Origin: Gammaproteobacteria bacterium
Lineage (GTDB): Bacteria; Pseudomonadota; Gammaproteobacteria; Legionellales; Legionellaceae
Reading direction: 5' to 3'
Length of the DNA: 64,000 nt
Assembly: GCA_030147635.1 (NCBI GenBank)
Contig: JASBUZ010000036.1
Coordinates: 1-64,000 of the forward strand
The notes under the pieces were generated by a model. It saw only the letters and a list, made by a program, of their open reading frames with translations. It was not told the DNA's origin and searched no databases. Positions within the stretch are counted from its first letter, which is position 1. Each line of letters opens with the position of its first letter. A program made the position numbers and the translations under genes. Positions 18,635-27,797 of this stretch are shown one piece after another.

Positions 18635-19849
18635 ATGAGTGTGAGTAATGTTTTTACTTCTGAGTCGGTTTCAGAAGGTCATCCAGATAAAATAGCCGAT
18701 CAAATTTCCGATGCGGTACTTGATGCCATTTTAGCGCAAGATAAGCATGCACGCGTTGCCTGTGAGACTTTTGTTAAGACCGGCATGGTGCTGGTTGGTG
18801 GTGAAATTTCTACCAGTGCATGGGTTGATGTCGAAGATCTTGCGCGCTCTGTGATTCGAGATATTGGTTATAATAGTTCTTCCATGGGCTTCGACTGGGA
18901 ATCTTGCGCGGTCCTTTCAGCAATTGGCAAGCAGTCTCCTGATATTGCCCAGGGGGTTGATCAAACCGATAAAGAAATTTTAGGAGCAGGTGATCAAGGT
19001 TTAATGTTTGGTTATGCCTCAAACGAGACCGATGTCTTGATGCCAGCGCCTATCGCATACTCACACCTTTTAATGGCAAGGCAAGCAGAGCTTCGTAAAA
19101 ATGGCGAGCTACCTTGGCTTCGACCTGATGCCAAGTGTCAGTTAACCTTTCGTTATCAAGATGGCAAGCCTGTTGCCATTGATACGATTGTCTTCTCTAC
19201 GCAACATGCCCCTGAAGTGACACAGTCTGAGCTGGCCAAGAAGGTAGAAGAATGGATTATTCGGCCTATTTTACCCAGTCATTGGATAACACCTGAAACC
19301 CGCTTTTTGGTTAACCCAACGGGACGCTTTGTCATCGGTGGGCCACTTGGTGATTGTGGTTTGACAGGGCGTAAAATTATTGTGGATACCTATGGTGGGA
19401 TGGCGCGCCATGGCGGTGGCTGTTTTTCAGGGAAAGATCCTTCCAAAGTGGACCGCTCAGGTGCGTATGCAGCACGTCATGTGGCAAAAAACATTGTGGC
19501 TGCAGGCATTGCTGAGAAATGTGAGATTCAAGTTTCTTATGCCATTGGGGTTGCTGAGCCGACTTCTATTCACGTAGAAACGTTTGGCACCGGGAAAATT
19601 TCCGATGGTGCGATGCTTGAGCTGATTCGAGCGCACTTTGATTTAACACCGGCAGGTATTATTAAGCATCATGACTTGCTTAGACCGATTTATCGACAAA
19701 CTGCAACACTTGGACACTATGGACGTGATGCGTTTCCCTGGGAACGCCTTGATAAAGTAGATGCATTACGCAAAGATGTATCCAATCTGACTAAGGAGAG
19801 CCAGCATGCAGGAAGTAAGCGAGAAACTAACGGATTACCGTGTAGCTGA
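18635..19849 (+). CDS. metK: S-adenosylmethionine synthetase
   Basis: MetK makes S-adenosylmethionine from methionine and ATP. Signatures are [20 protein letters not shown] at the N-terminus, [17 protein letters not shown] near residues 114-130 and [16 protein letters not shown] near 260-275. The 404 residues are about 20 longer than E. coli MetK; the extra C-terminal residues come from the last 44 bp, which overlap the start of ahcY in another frame. It lies 12 bp after carA, and with ahcY forms a methyl-cycle pair. Confidence 0.97.
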   Translation: MSVSNVFTSESVSEGHPDKIADQISDAVLDAILAQDKHARVACETFVKTGMVLVGGEISTSAWVDVEDLARSVIRDIGYNSSSMGFDWESCAVLSAIGKQSPDIAQGVDQTDKEILGAGDQGLMFGYASNETDVLMPAPIAYSHLLMARQAELRKNGELPWLRPDAKCQLTFRYQDGKPVAIDTIVFSTQHAPEVTQSELAKKVEEWIIRPILPSHWITPETRFLVNPTGRFVIGGPLGDCGLTGRKIIVDTYGGMARHGGGCFSGKDPSKVDRSGAYAARHVAKNIVAAGIAEKCEIQVSYAIGVAEPTSIHVETFGTGKISDGAMLELIRAHFDLTPAGIIKHHDLLRPIYRQTATLGHYGRDAFPWERLDKVDALRKDVSNLTKESQHAGSKRETNGLPCS

Positions 19850-21113
19850 TTTAAGCCTTGCCGAGTGGGGCCGAAAAGAGATTCTGATTGCCGAAACTGA
19901 AATGCCAGGACTGATGGCACTTCGGGCTGAGTTTGCAGACTCCAAGCCATTGGCGGGTGCACGTATTGCGGGTTGCTTGCATATGACCATTCAAACCGCT
20001 GTGCTCATCGAAACGCTATGTGCTTTGGGGGCTGAGGTTCGGTGGTCGTCTTGCAATATTTTCTCGACTCAAGACCATGCGGCTGCTGCAATGGCCGCGG
20101 CAGGTATTCCTGTGTTTGCCTGGAAAGGGGAAACAGAAGAAGAATACACCTGGTGCGTGCATCAAACCATTAAAGGCCCAGACGACTGGACGCCAAACTT
20201 ATTACTTGATGATGGGGGAGACCTGACTGCCATTGTGCACGCAGATTATCCTGAGCTTTTAGCAAGCATTCAAGGACTTTCAGAGGAAACAACCACCGGC
20301 GTTGGACGTCTCTATGAGATGGCAAAGAATGAAACGCTTGGCATGCCTGCAATTAACGTCAATGACTCAGTGACTAAGTCTAAGTTTGATAATTTATACG
20401 GCTGTCGAGAGTCTCTGCTTGATGGAATTAAGCGTGCAACTGACGTTATGATTGCTGGAAAAATTGCACTCATTTTAGGTTACGGCGATGTGGGTAAAGG
20501 CTGTGCCCAGGCTTTAAGAGGCCAAGGAGCTACGGTTTTTATTGCTGAGATTGACCCCATTTGCGCATTGCAAGCCGCGATGGAAGGGTATCGAGTGGTT
20601 ACGCTAGATGATGTGGCAGGAGAGGTTGATATTCTGGTGACGGCGACCGGAAATTATCATGTTGTCACACACGCGCATATGGAGCGTATGAAAGACCAAG
20701 CCATTCTGTGCAATATTGGTCACTTTGATTCTGAAATCGATATTGCTAGTTTGCGCCGTTATCCTTGGGATAATGTGAAGCCTCAAGTTGATCAAGTGAT
20801 TTTCCCAGATGGTAAGCGCTTAACCGTGCTTGCAGAAGGTCGTTTGGTGAATTTAGGGTGTGCGACGGGGCATCCAAGCTTTGTGATGTCTGCGTCTTTT
20901 ACCAACCAGGTACTTGCGCAAATCGAGCTGTTTCAACATGCAGACAACTACAAAAATGAAGTGTATACGCTGCCAAAAAAACTTGATGAAAAAGTGGCGC
21001 GATTGCACCTGGGACGTATTGGCGCGAAACTGACGGCCCTGACCTCTGAGCAGGCTGCATACCTGAATTTACCGGTCGATGGACCTTATAAGCCTGAGCA
21101 TTATCGGTATTAG
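19806..21113 (+). CDS. ahcY: Adenosylhomocysteinase
   Basis: This NAD-dependent enzyme splits S-adenosylhomocysteine to adenosine and homocysteine, relieving product inhibition of methyltransferases. Signatures are [36 protein letters not shown] with the catalytic Asp/Lys region, the Rossmann motif [10 protein letters not shown], and the terminal KPEHYRY. The start at 19806 has a strong AAGGAG ribosome-binding site and lies inside the 3' end of metK (44-bp overlap, different frame), implying coupled expression. The 435-residue length is normal for bacterial SahH. Confidence 0.97.
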   Translation: MQEVSEKLTDYRVADLSLAEWGRKEILIAETEMPGLMALRAEFADSKPLAGARIAGCLHMTIQTAVLIETLCALGAEVRWSSCNIFSTQDHAAAAMAAAGIPVFAWKGETEEEYTWCVHQTIKGPDDWTPNLLLDDGGDLTAIVHADYPELLASIQGLSEETTTGVGRLYEMAKNETLGMPAINVNDSVTKSKFDNLYGCRESLLDGIKRATDVMIAGKIALILGYGDVGKGCAQALRGQGATVFIAEIDPICALQAAMEGYRVVTLDDVAGEVDILVTATGNYHVVTHAHMERMKDQAILCNIGHFDSEIDIASLRRYPWDNVKPQVDQVIFPDGKRLTVLAEGRLVNLGCATGHPSFVMSASFTNQVLAQIELFQHADNYKNEVYTLPKKLDEKVARLHLGRIGAKLTALTSEQAAYLNLPVDGPYKPEHYRY

Positions 21114-21114
21114 A

Positions 21115-22215
21115 TTATTGTCGGAGGCTATGCGGCGACTCGGTGCTATCGGTTGTAATCGATAAGGTCTTGGCCAAATTAGCCCCCTCACTCGGTTCTA
21201 TAGTAGTGCACTCTGATTTTAACTCGGCAATCAGTGCTTCGGTTGAGGTCAGCACTTTTTGGTTGCTGCGAAAACTTGAGAAGCGCTCATTGAGCGATGA
21301 GATGCGCTGTGCCTCGGTGTAGATATCACCGTCAAGGACAAAAGTCTCCCATGTCTGAATCACTTGGTAGGCTTCAGTATCATTTTTTTCAGATAAACGC
21401 TGCTGTAGCCTTCTGAGTGCTTCGGTTCGTCGAGCCTTAGAAAGTAGGCGTCCTTCAAGTTCGTGAATATGTGTTTCGACTTTGTGATGCACCCAGTTCT
21501 TATTGGCTTGACAGGCTTGTGTTAACTCAGCTTTTGTTTTTGCTTTGAGTTGCTTGTGAGATTCAGGATTTGCTTGTAAGTAGTTGAGCGCAAATCTTGC
21601 AGCACGCTCGCGGGATTTGAATAGCTCGTGGCGCTGTGCCTCATCTCCATTAAACCCAATGTCAACGACTCCACCTAAAGGCTGTGACTCTCTTTTGACA
21701 GCTTCTATGATATATGCAACTTCATCAGAGGTTATGCGAGGGGCACCTGGCTCGGGGGTTAAAAACTCAACAGTGAGCCAAGGCTGACAGTCTGGTGAGG
21801 TGATGGCATCGATGAATGTGGTAAAGAGGCGTTGCTCTCTTAGATTGACGCCTGATATTTGTAGCGTGAGTATTGCGTGAAATTTCTGCGATGTTAGGGT
21901 TTGTATTAATGTTTGTATATTTTGCGCTGATAGGCTACTTCTGCCCCAGAAACAAAGCGTGACACTGATTAAGTGTTGGTCTGTGGCAAGTCCATTCATG
22001 AGTGATTGAAGCATCTTGTGAGGCAGGTTGAACTTTTCTCCAAAGTCGATAGTGAGCTCTATCGCGTGTTGGTTACCATTTAAAATTTTATCGAAGTGAA
22101 CACCAGTGAGTTCATCTGTCTCGGCACGACTTAAGTCAAGGAGAACTTCTGTATCTTCTATTGGGGCTGTGTTTGCAAGCGTTGTTTCAAAGACTTCAAT
22201 TGTATCAATATACAT
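21115..22215 (-). CDS. Hypothetical protein (366 aa), LRR-like N-terminal half
   Basis: Not recognised. The N-terminal half (about residues 25-180) contains repeating strand-helix units such as LISVTLCFWG...NIQTLIQTL and ILTLQISGVNL...FTTFIDAI, which look like loose leucine-rich repeats of the ribonuclease-inhibitor kind. The C-terminal half is charged and helical (KTKAELTQACQANKNWV onward), probably coiled. There is no signal peptide or membrane segment. It converges on ahcY, with stop codons one base apart. An effector-like or scaffolding role is possible but unsupported by any catalytic motif. Confidence 0.7.
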   Translation of the reverse strand: MYIDTIEVFETTLANTAPIEDTEVLLDLSRAETDELTGVHFDKILNGNQHAIELTIDFGEKFNLPHKMLQSLMNGLATDQHLISVTLCFWGRSSLSAQNIQTLIQTLTSQKFHAILTLQISGVNLREQRLFTTFIDAITSPDCQPWLTVEFLTPEPGAPRITSDEVAYIIEAVKRESQPLGGVVDIGFNGDEAQRHELFKSRERAARFALNYLQANPESHKQLKAKTKAELTQACQANKNWVHHKVETHIHELEGRLLSKARRTEALRRLQQRLSEKNDTEAYQVIQTWETFVLDGDIYTEAQRISSLNERFSSFRSNQKVLTSTEALIAELKSECTTIEPSEGANLAKTLSITTDSTESPHSLRQ

Positions 22216-22337
22216 CAGTTACTGCTTCATCATATGGGGTTATGTTTCTCGGTGGCGCATTATGCATGATTTTGGATGATTTTGATATATAGTTAGTATT
22301 GATGTAGGCATGATTTTACTCAAATCAGGGAGTATTT

Positions 22338-22646
22338 ATGTTTAATCGAAGCCCTTGGGTGTTGGCTGGTTTAGCTTTGCTTTTTTCATGTGGTGTATAT
22401 GCAAAAGCGTGTAGCCACGCCATTGATTGTGGCGAGTGGGAGCCTAAAAATTGTGCTTGTGGTGTGCATGCAAAGTGTCATGGTGTTACTAAAGCTCATC
22501 CAGTAGGGACTTGTCGTTGTTTTGGTGCTGAGGGTGTTTGTCATTCGTCTTCGGCAGGCCCCGTGAGAATTCGCCCTGCAAACCCACTGCGTAGAACACA
22601 TCCTGAAAAACCAGATGTAGCAGATACACGGTTAGAGACAGAATAA
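22338..22646 (+). CDS. Secreted eight-cysteine miniprotein, copy 1
   Basis: Of 102 residues, a signal peptide of about 22 (LAGLALLFSCGVYA) is followed by a mature domain with cysteines at 25, 31, 39, 41, 47, 59, 61 and 68. A proline/arginine-rich hydrophilic tail completes the protein. The spacing C-x5-C-x7-C-x-C-x5-C-x11-C-x-C-x6-C is identical to that of the next gene, so this is a tandem duplicate. An even number of cysteines in an exported protein suggests four disulfides, or possibly metal binding. An AGGGAG ribosome-binding site precedes the ATG. No family is recognised. Confidence 0.75.
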   Translation: MFNRSPWVLAGLALLFSCGVYAKACSHAIDCGEWEPKNCACGVHAKCHGVTKAHPVGTCRCFGAEGVCHSSSAGPVRIRPANPLRRTHPEKPDVADTRLETE

Positions 22647-22663
22647 AGAACTCAGGAGGAGAT

Positions 22664-23005
22664 ATGTTTAGGAAAATACATGGGTCAGTTGGTATTCTTA
22701 CTTTTTTCTTTTCATTGTGTGTTTATGCCTCGGCCTGTAGCAACGATGATGAGTGCGCTAAGTGGGCAGGTACTCATTGTGCCTGTGGTGTCCCTGGAAA
22801 GTGTAATGGCATTACGGCTCAAAATCAAAGTGGTATGTGTCAGTGCTATGGTGCTGCAGGACACTGCAATAAAGCTATTGATGACTCAGCACAGCCAGAG
22901 GCATATGTCACTCCAGCACGAGTTGCTCCTGTAGGACGTGGCGCTCCTGTGAGGCGGGGAGCTGTGAGAAGGGATGTTGACGTAGATATTGATAGAAGTC
23001 GATAG
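22664..23005 (+). CDS. Secreted eight-cysteine miniprotein, copy 2
   Basis: A 113-residue paralogue of the preceding gene, 17 bp downstream, with a strong AGGAGG-type ribosome-binding site. A signal peptide (GILTFFFSLCVYA) precedes the mature domain, whose eight cysteines sit at exactly the same positions (25, 31, 39, 41, 47, 59, 61, 68). Shared core residues include HCACG or NCACG, KCxG[IV]T, and C-x-CxGAxGxC. The tail is richer in Arg, Val and Pro than in copy 1 and ends with alternating Asp/Val. Diverged sequence on a fixed cysteine frame implies selection on the fold. Function unknown. Confidence 0.75.
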   Translation: MFRKIHGSVGILTFFFSLCVYASACSNDDECAKWAGTHCACGVPGKCNGITAQNQSGMCQCYGAAGHCNKAIDDSAQPEAYVTPARVAPVGRGAPVRRGAVRRDVDVDIDRSR

Positions 23006-23020
23006 CGCATAGTTTGCTTT

Positions 23021-23044
23021 GGGTGCAAGTTTTTACTTGCACCC
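23021..23044. terminator. Perfect 10-bp hairpin after the eight-cysteine gene pair
   Basis: GGGTGCAAGT at 23021-23030 is followed by TTTT and its exact reverse complement ACTTGCACCC at 23035-23044. It lies 16 bp after the stop of the second eight-cysteine gene and upstream of carB. No T-run follows the stem, so a classical intrinsic terminator is not certain. It may also stabilise the mRNA end or bind a protein upstream of carB. Confidence 0.5.
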
Positions 23045-23108
23045 CTTGAAGACAACACATTAAAAAAACGATAAAATAGGCCACCTTACACTGCGATGTG
23101 TGATATGC

Positions 23109-26100
23109 ATGCCTAAAAGAACGGATATTCAATCTATTTTAATCCTAGGCGCAGGCCCCATTGTCATAGGGCAAGCGTGTGAATTTGATTATTCCGGAAC
23201 ACAAGCTGTTCGAGCACTCAAGCAAGAAGGATATCGAGTCATTTTGGTGAACTCGAATCCTGCAACCATCATGACTGACCCTGAACTTGCCGATGCGACT
23301 TATGTCGAGCCTGTGCGTTGGCAAGAAGTTGCCCGTGTGATTGAGCAAGAAAAGCCAGACGCCCTTTTGCCCACAATGGGTGGCCAGGTTGCCTTAAACT
23401 GTACGCTCGATTTGGTTCGTGAGGGGATTTTAGAGCAGCATGGAGTTGAGCTTATTGGTGCGAATCGTGAGGCGATTGATAGAGCCGAAGACCGCGAAAA
23501 ATTTCGCACATTGATGGAGTCTATTGGTCTTGAGATGCCTCACTCAGCCATTGCACACAGTCTTGAAGAAGCGCTTTCGGTGCAAGCTCAGCTTGGTTTT
23601 CCAACGATTATTCGTCCGTCTTTTACCATGGGGGGCTCTGGCGGTGGAATTGCGTATAACCGCGAAGAATTCGAAGCCATCTGTACCCAAGGTTTAGCGC
23701 TTTCACCAACGCGAGAGCTTTTGTTGGATGAGTCTGTCATTGGTTGGAAAGAGTTCGAGATGGAGGTGGTCCGTGATAAAAACGACCAAGGGATTATTAT
23801 TTGTACCATTGAAAATATCGACCCAATGGGGGTACATACCGGAGACTCAATTACGGTCGCACCGGCCCAAACCTTAACCGATAAAGAATATCAGCGCATG
23901 CGAGATGCAACGCTTAAAGTAGTGCGTGCAGTTGGGGTGGAAACTGGGGGCGCGAATGTTCAATTTGCTGTGAATCCAGAAGATGGTCGCTTGCTAGTGG
24001 TTGAGATGAACCCGCGTGTCTCACGCAGCTCGGCACTTGCTTCTAAAGCAACAGGTTTTCCAATTGCAAAAGTCGCAGCAAAGCTTGCTGTCGGTTACAC
24101 CTTGGATGAGCTGCGTAATGAAATTACGGGTCACCTAACCCCTGCTTCTTTTGAGCCAACGCTTGATTATGTGGTAGTTAAAATTCCACGTTTTAATTTT
24201 GATAAATTCCCACAGACTTCGAATACTTTATCGACCCAAATGAAGTCAGTGGGTGAAGTGATGTCGATAGGCGCGAACTTTCAATCTGCACTCTTAAAAG
24301 CAATTCGTAGTTTGGAGACCGGGCACTTGGGGCTTGAGCCGCGTTTTCACGAAGGAGATATGGCGGTGCTACGAGGCCAGTTGCGGGAACCAACCCCTGA
24401 GCGTTTGTGGTCGGTGCTTGATGCTTTCAGACAAGGTCTGACGCGCGAAGAAATTTATCAAGAATCTAAAATAGACCCCTGGTTTTTAGCGCAGTTTGAA
24501 GACTTAGTTCATGCTGAGCAGGTACTTGAAAAGCACACATTAGATGATTTAGATGAACAGCATCTACGTGCTTTAAAAAAACGAGGTTTTTCTGATGCGT
24601 ATCTGGCCCACTGCTTGTCCTCAGATGAAGAAACAGTACGTACCAGACGCCATGCTTTAGGCGTGACACCGGTGTATCGACGTATTGATTCTTGTGCCGC
24701 AGAGTTTCCAAGTGAAACGGCGTATATGTACTCTTGTTATGCGACGCATTGTGAAGCACGCCCTGAAGACTCTCAGCAAAAGGTCCTGATTTTAGGTGGG
24801 GGGCCTAATCGTATTGGTCAGGGGATTGAGTTTGATTACTGTTGTGTGCACGCAGCCTTAGCGCTTCGAGAAGCGGGTTATCAGACGATTATGCTGAACT
24901 GTAACCCTGAGACGGTTTCTACCGATTTTGACTCATCTGACCGACTGTATTTTGAGCCAGTGACCCTTGAAGATGTGTTGGCGGTGGTTGATATTGAAAA
25001 ACCAATGGGGGTTGTGGTGCATTACGGTGGACAAACACCATTGAATTTAGCCCGTGCTTTGGCCGATGCGGGTGTACCGATTTTAGGGACGTCTCCGGAT
25101 GCAATCGATGCCGCTGAAGACAGGGCGCAATTTCAAGCACTGGTTGAGCGTTTAGGCTTGAAGCAGCCGCCTAATGCGATGGCGTCAAACGTATCTGAGG
25201 CGTTGACTCTCGCAGACGAAATTGGCTATCCATTGGTCGTGCGCCCATCTTATGTGCTTGGCGGGCGTGCCATGGAGATTGTGTATCGCCGTGAAGATTT
25301 ACAGCAATACCTGGATAAAACCAAAATTGATTTAAATAAAACGCCATTATTGCTCGATAAATTTTTAAATGATGCGACCGAAGTCGATGTCGATGCTGTA
25401 TGTGATGGTGAAACCGTTTTAATTGGTGGGGTAATGGAGCATATTGAGCAAGCCGGGGTACACTCAGGTGACTCAGCTTGTACTTTACCGCCATGCAGTC
25501 TTGGGATTGTTCTGCAACACGAGATTATGGACCAGCTCAAAAAAATGGCGCTTGATTTGGGCGTGTGCGGTTTGGTTAATGCGCAGTTTGCCATTCAAGG
25601 GGATGATATTTATGTGCTTGAAGTTAACCCACGGGCTTCAAGAACTGTGCCCTTTGTTTCAAAAGCAACGGGTTTGCTCTTGGCAAAGATTGCTGCGCGT
25701 TGTAAAGTAGGGCAGCGTTTGGCTGATCAAGGTCTATCCTTGCAAGAAAGGGCACCTTCGTTTTATGCTGTAAAGCTTCCAGTCTTTCCGTTTATTAAAT
25801 TCTCGGGTGTTGACTCCATTCTTGGACCAGAAATGAAGTCGACGGGTGAAGTTATGGGAATTGCGAAACGATTTGGACAAGCTTTTGCAAAAGCGCAAAT
25901 TGGTGCCGGTGCAAATATTGTTCGGCGCCGAAAGGCGTTTTTATCAGTTCGAGATGCAGATAAGACTCGAGTTGGTGAAATTGCGAAGCAGCTCATTGCT
26001 TTAGGCTTTGAGTTACTTGCGACACGTGGTACGGCTTTAGTGCTTCAGGCTGCAGGTTTAGATTGCCGTCGAGTACTTAAAGTCGCAGAAGGGCGTCCAC

Positions 26101-26318
26101 ATGTGGTGGATTATATTAAAAACGATGAAATTGATTTCATTGTGAATACAACAGAAGGTAAACAAGCGATTTCGGATTCGTTCGAAATTCGCCGCAGCGC
26201 ATTGCAACATAATGTGAGCTACACGACGACGCTTGCAGGGGCTGAAGCGGCCTCATTGGCAATGAAATATGAAGATAGAGAAACTGTAACACGGTTACAA
26301 GATTTACAAGCGAGGTAG
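23109..26318 (+). CDS. carB: Carbamoyl-phosphate synthase large subunit
   Basis: CarB makes carbamoyl phosphate from bicarbonate, ammonia and two ATP. Both homologous ATP-grasp halves are present: the first opens [19 protein letters not shown], and the second begins near [23 protein letters not shown]-grasp signatures include [13 protein letters not shown] and [21 protein letters not shown]-terminal allosteric domain follows. I chose the ATG at 23109 because it gives the near-invariant MPKRTD start; a GTG at 23100 in frame would add three residues. No clear ribosome-binding site is visible. It is 5 bp upstream of greA. Confidence 0.97.
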   Translation: MPKRTDIQSILILGAGPIVIGQACEFDYSGTQAVRALKQEGYRVILVNSNPATIMTDPELADATYVEPVRWQEVARVIEQEKPDALLPTMGGQVALNCTLDLVREGILEQHGVELIGANREAIDRAEDREKFRTLMESIGLEMPHSAIAHSLEEALSVQAQLGFPTIIRPSFTMGGSGGGIAYNREEFEAICTQGLALSPTRELLLDESVIGWKEFEMEVVRDKNDQGIIICTIENIDPMGVHTGDSITVAPAQTLTDKEYQRMRDATLKVVRAVGVETGGANVQFAVNPEDGRLLVVEMNPRVSRSSALASKATGFPIAKVAAKLAVGYTLDELRNEITGHLTPASFEPTLDYVVVKIPRFNFDKFPQTSNTLSTQMKSVGEVMSIGANFQSALLKAIRSLETGHLGLEPRFHEGDMAVLRGQLREPTPERLWSVLDAFRQGLTREEIYQESKIDPWFLAQFEDLVHAEQVLEKHTLDDLDEQHLRALKKRGFSDAYLAHCLSSDEETVRTRRHALGVTPVYRRIDSCAAEFPSETAYMYSCYATHCEARPEDSQQKVLILGGGPNRIGQGIEFDYCCVHAALALREAGYQTIMLNCNPETVSTDFDSSDRLYFEPVTLEDVLAVVDIEKPMGVVVHYGGQTPLNLARALADAGVPILGTSPDAIDAAEDRAQFQALVERLGLKQPPNAMASNVSEALTLADEIGYPLVVRPSYVLGGRAMEIVYRREDLQQYLDKTKIDLNKTPLLLDKFLNDATEVDVDAVCDGETVLIGGVMEHIEQAGVHSGDSACTLPPCSLGIVLQHEIMDQLKKMALDLGVCGLVNAQFAIQGDDIYVLEVNPRASRTVPFVSKATGLLLAKIAARCKVGQRLADQGLSLQERAPSFYAVKLPVFPFIKFSGVDSILGPEMKSTGEVMGIAKRFGQAFAKAQIGAGANIVRRRKAFLSVRDADKTRVGEIAKQLIALGFELLATRGTALVLQAAGLDCRRVLKVAEGRPHVVDYIKNDEIDFIVNTTEGKQAISDSFEIRRSALQHNVSYTTTLAGAEAASLAMKYEDRETVTRLQDLQAR

Positions 26319-26323
26319 GGATT

Positions 26324-26800
26324 ATGCAAAAACATCCAATGACGCCAACAGGTGCGCAAACCTTAACAGACGAGCTCACACGCTTAAAGTCTGAGGTTCG
26401 CCCACAAATTATTGAGGCGATTGCCACAGCACGTGCGCATGGTGATTTAAAAGAAAATGCGGAGTATCATGCCGCACGTGAACAGCAAAGTTTTACAGAA
26501 GGTCGTATTCAAGAATTAGAAGCAAAGCTTTCTCAAGTGCAAATTGTTGATGTTACCAAGTTGCCGAATCAAGGCAAAGTAGTATTTGGTGCGACAGTGA
26601 CACTGCTTCACATGCAAGATGATACCGAAACAACGTATCAAATTGTTGGAGAAGACGAAGCAGATATTAAGTGCAATAAAATTTCTTATACTTCACCAAT
26701 TGGTCGTGCACTGATTGGCAAACAACTGGATGATGTGGTTGAAGTAAGTACTCCGGGCGGGATGGTTGAATACGAGATTATGGCTGTAGATTATGTTTAG
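26324..26800 (+). CDS. greA: Transcription elongation factor GreA
   Basis: GreA stimulates cleavage of backtracked RNA by RNA polymerase. The 158-residue sequence has the N-terminal coiled coil with the acidic tip ([22 protein letters not shown]). The C-terminal FKBP-like domain includes [12 protein letters not shown] and the terminal [14 protein letters not shown]. The start [11 protein letters not shown] parallels E. coli MQAIPMT. It follows carB by 5 bp, the common carAB-greA arrangement. Confidence 0.97.
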   Translation: MQKHPMTPTGAQTLTDELTRLKSEVRPQIIEAIATARAHGDLKENAEYHAAREQQSFTEGRIQELEAKLSQVQIVDVTKLPNQGKVVFGATVTLLHMQDDTETTYQIVGEDEADIKCNKISYTSPIGRALIGKQLDDVVEVSTPGGMVEYEIMAVDYV

Positions 26801-27212
26801 TTTGTTGAGTTGGGTAGGTAAGGGAAATGAAGAGCGCATGACATTATTGCAAGCGCTTCAGAGTTTGAATGTTGAGCGTTTTGTAGAACTTTCTGTAGAT
26901 CCAAGTGACGTATTGGCTATTCGTGGATGTGACTTGAAAGACGTTAGCGACGAGCGCTGGAAGCCGTTTTTTGCTGCTGTAGAGCGTAGGGGAGGAGAGA
27001 CTCTGCTTTTGTCTCTGCGGTATGTGAATGCAGTTCGTCGTGCAAGTATTAAAGAAACGCAACTGGAAGATGATAAAACACCTAAAAAAGCTAAGGTGCG
27101 AAGTGAGCTAACTCAGCTTCAAGGTAAAATTGCGCGCTTAGAAGAAGAACTTGCTAAATTGCAGGTTGCTGAGTGGGAGTCAGTGGAGGCTGTAAACGAT
27201 GGACCTAACTAG
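26793..27212 (+). CDS. Hypothetical protein with C-terminal coiled coil
   Basis: A 139-residue product of unknown family. The first part is mixed ([22 protein letters not shown]). After a lysine-rich linker ([13 protein letters not shown]), a heptad-like helix [19 protein letters not shown] (about residues 107-126) predicts a coiled coil. The first ATG at 26793 overlaps the greA stop by 8 bp, which would couple translation. An internal ATG at 26838, preceded by purine-rich sequence, is an alternative start removing 15 residues. The 3' end overlaps the converging lipoprotein gene by 8 bp. Confidence 0.65.
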   Translation: MFSLLSWVGKGNEERMTLLQALQSLNVERFVELSVDPSDVLAIRGCDLKDVSDERWKPFFAAVERRGGETLLLSLRYVNAVRRASIKETQLEDDKTPKKAKVRSELTQLQGKIARLEEELAKLQVAEWESVEAVNDGPN

Positions 27213-27708
27213 TTGTTGCATATAACCGAACTAACATTGCATGAGTCAGCTCTTCGGTAATTGAGGGGAGCACACGAAGACTGCTGCCCTTTTTACTACC
27301 GTCAGCGCTCCAAATGGTGTGCTTTGAGGCGGTATCGATGAGCTGCATGGTGACGCCGATTAAAGGCTCATTATCTAAGCTCATGAGATAGCTCCATTCA
27401 CGAACATTGCCTGTCACCATATATTTTGCACCCGCTTGTTTGGCCCATCGGAGTTGTGCTTCATAAGTTTTAATCTGCGGGGGTGAAACTAAGACATGTC
27501 GAAAGCCACGCACCTTTAGTACTTTTGATGCAGTAGCCTGCGCATATTCGTCTGCCAAAGGGGTATCAGTTTCATTTTTAAATGCAGTTACAGCTATTTT
27601 AGAGTCTACCGCTAAAGGAACAGGCGCTGTGGTATGAATAATCATCTTTGCACATGAGAGTAATAAAAGGCTCAGGATACAGACCACGGCAAGTTTGGTT
27701 TGGTGCAT
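27205..27708 (-). CDS. Lipoprotein with CsgG/LpoB-like fold (putative)
   Basis: The 167-residue product has a lipoprotein signal peptide ending LLLLSC, with the lipidated cysteine at about C19. The mature part opens KIAVTAFKNETDTPLADEYAQATASKVL and includes GAKYMVTGNVREW. This is the pattern of periplasmic CsgG/PelC/LpoB-type domains (fold-level judgement only). Residue +2 after the cysteine is Ala, so outer-membrane sorting is expected. Role unknown; members of this superfamily assist secretion or cell-wall synthesis. Confidence 0.7.
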   Translation of the reverse strand: MHQTKLAVVCILSLLLLSCAKMIIHTTAPVPLAVDSKIAVTAFKNETDTPLADEYAQATASKVLKVRGFRHVLVSPPQIKTYEAQLRWAKQAGAKYMVTGNVREWSYLMSLDNEPLIGVTMQLIDTASKHTIWSADGSKKGSSLRVLPSITEELTHAMLVRLYATTS

Positions 27709-27725
27709 TTTTTCCTCACGGCCTC

Positions 27726-27746
27726 ATTCCCGCGTCAGGCGGGAAT
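27726..27746. repeat. dRS3-like palindrome ATTCCCGC-5-GCGGGAAT
   Basis: ATTCCCGC (27726-27733) and GCGGGAAT (27739-27746) form a perfect 8-bp inverted repeat around GTCAG, followed by CCA. It resembles the dispersed ATTCCC...GGGAAT repeats (dRS3 in Neisseria) found in intergenic DNA of several proteobacteria. It lies between two leftward genes. Confidence 0.6.
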
Positions 27747-27797
27747 CCATTTTGAATATAACATAGATTTTTGTAGGCTTGGTGTCATAAGCCCTCT

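Noticed and set aside
22386..22601. Minus-strand frame opposite the first eight-cysteine gene
   Set aside because: The sense frame has a signal peptide, ribosome-binding site and a paralogue next door; the antisense frame has none of these.
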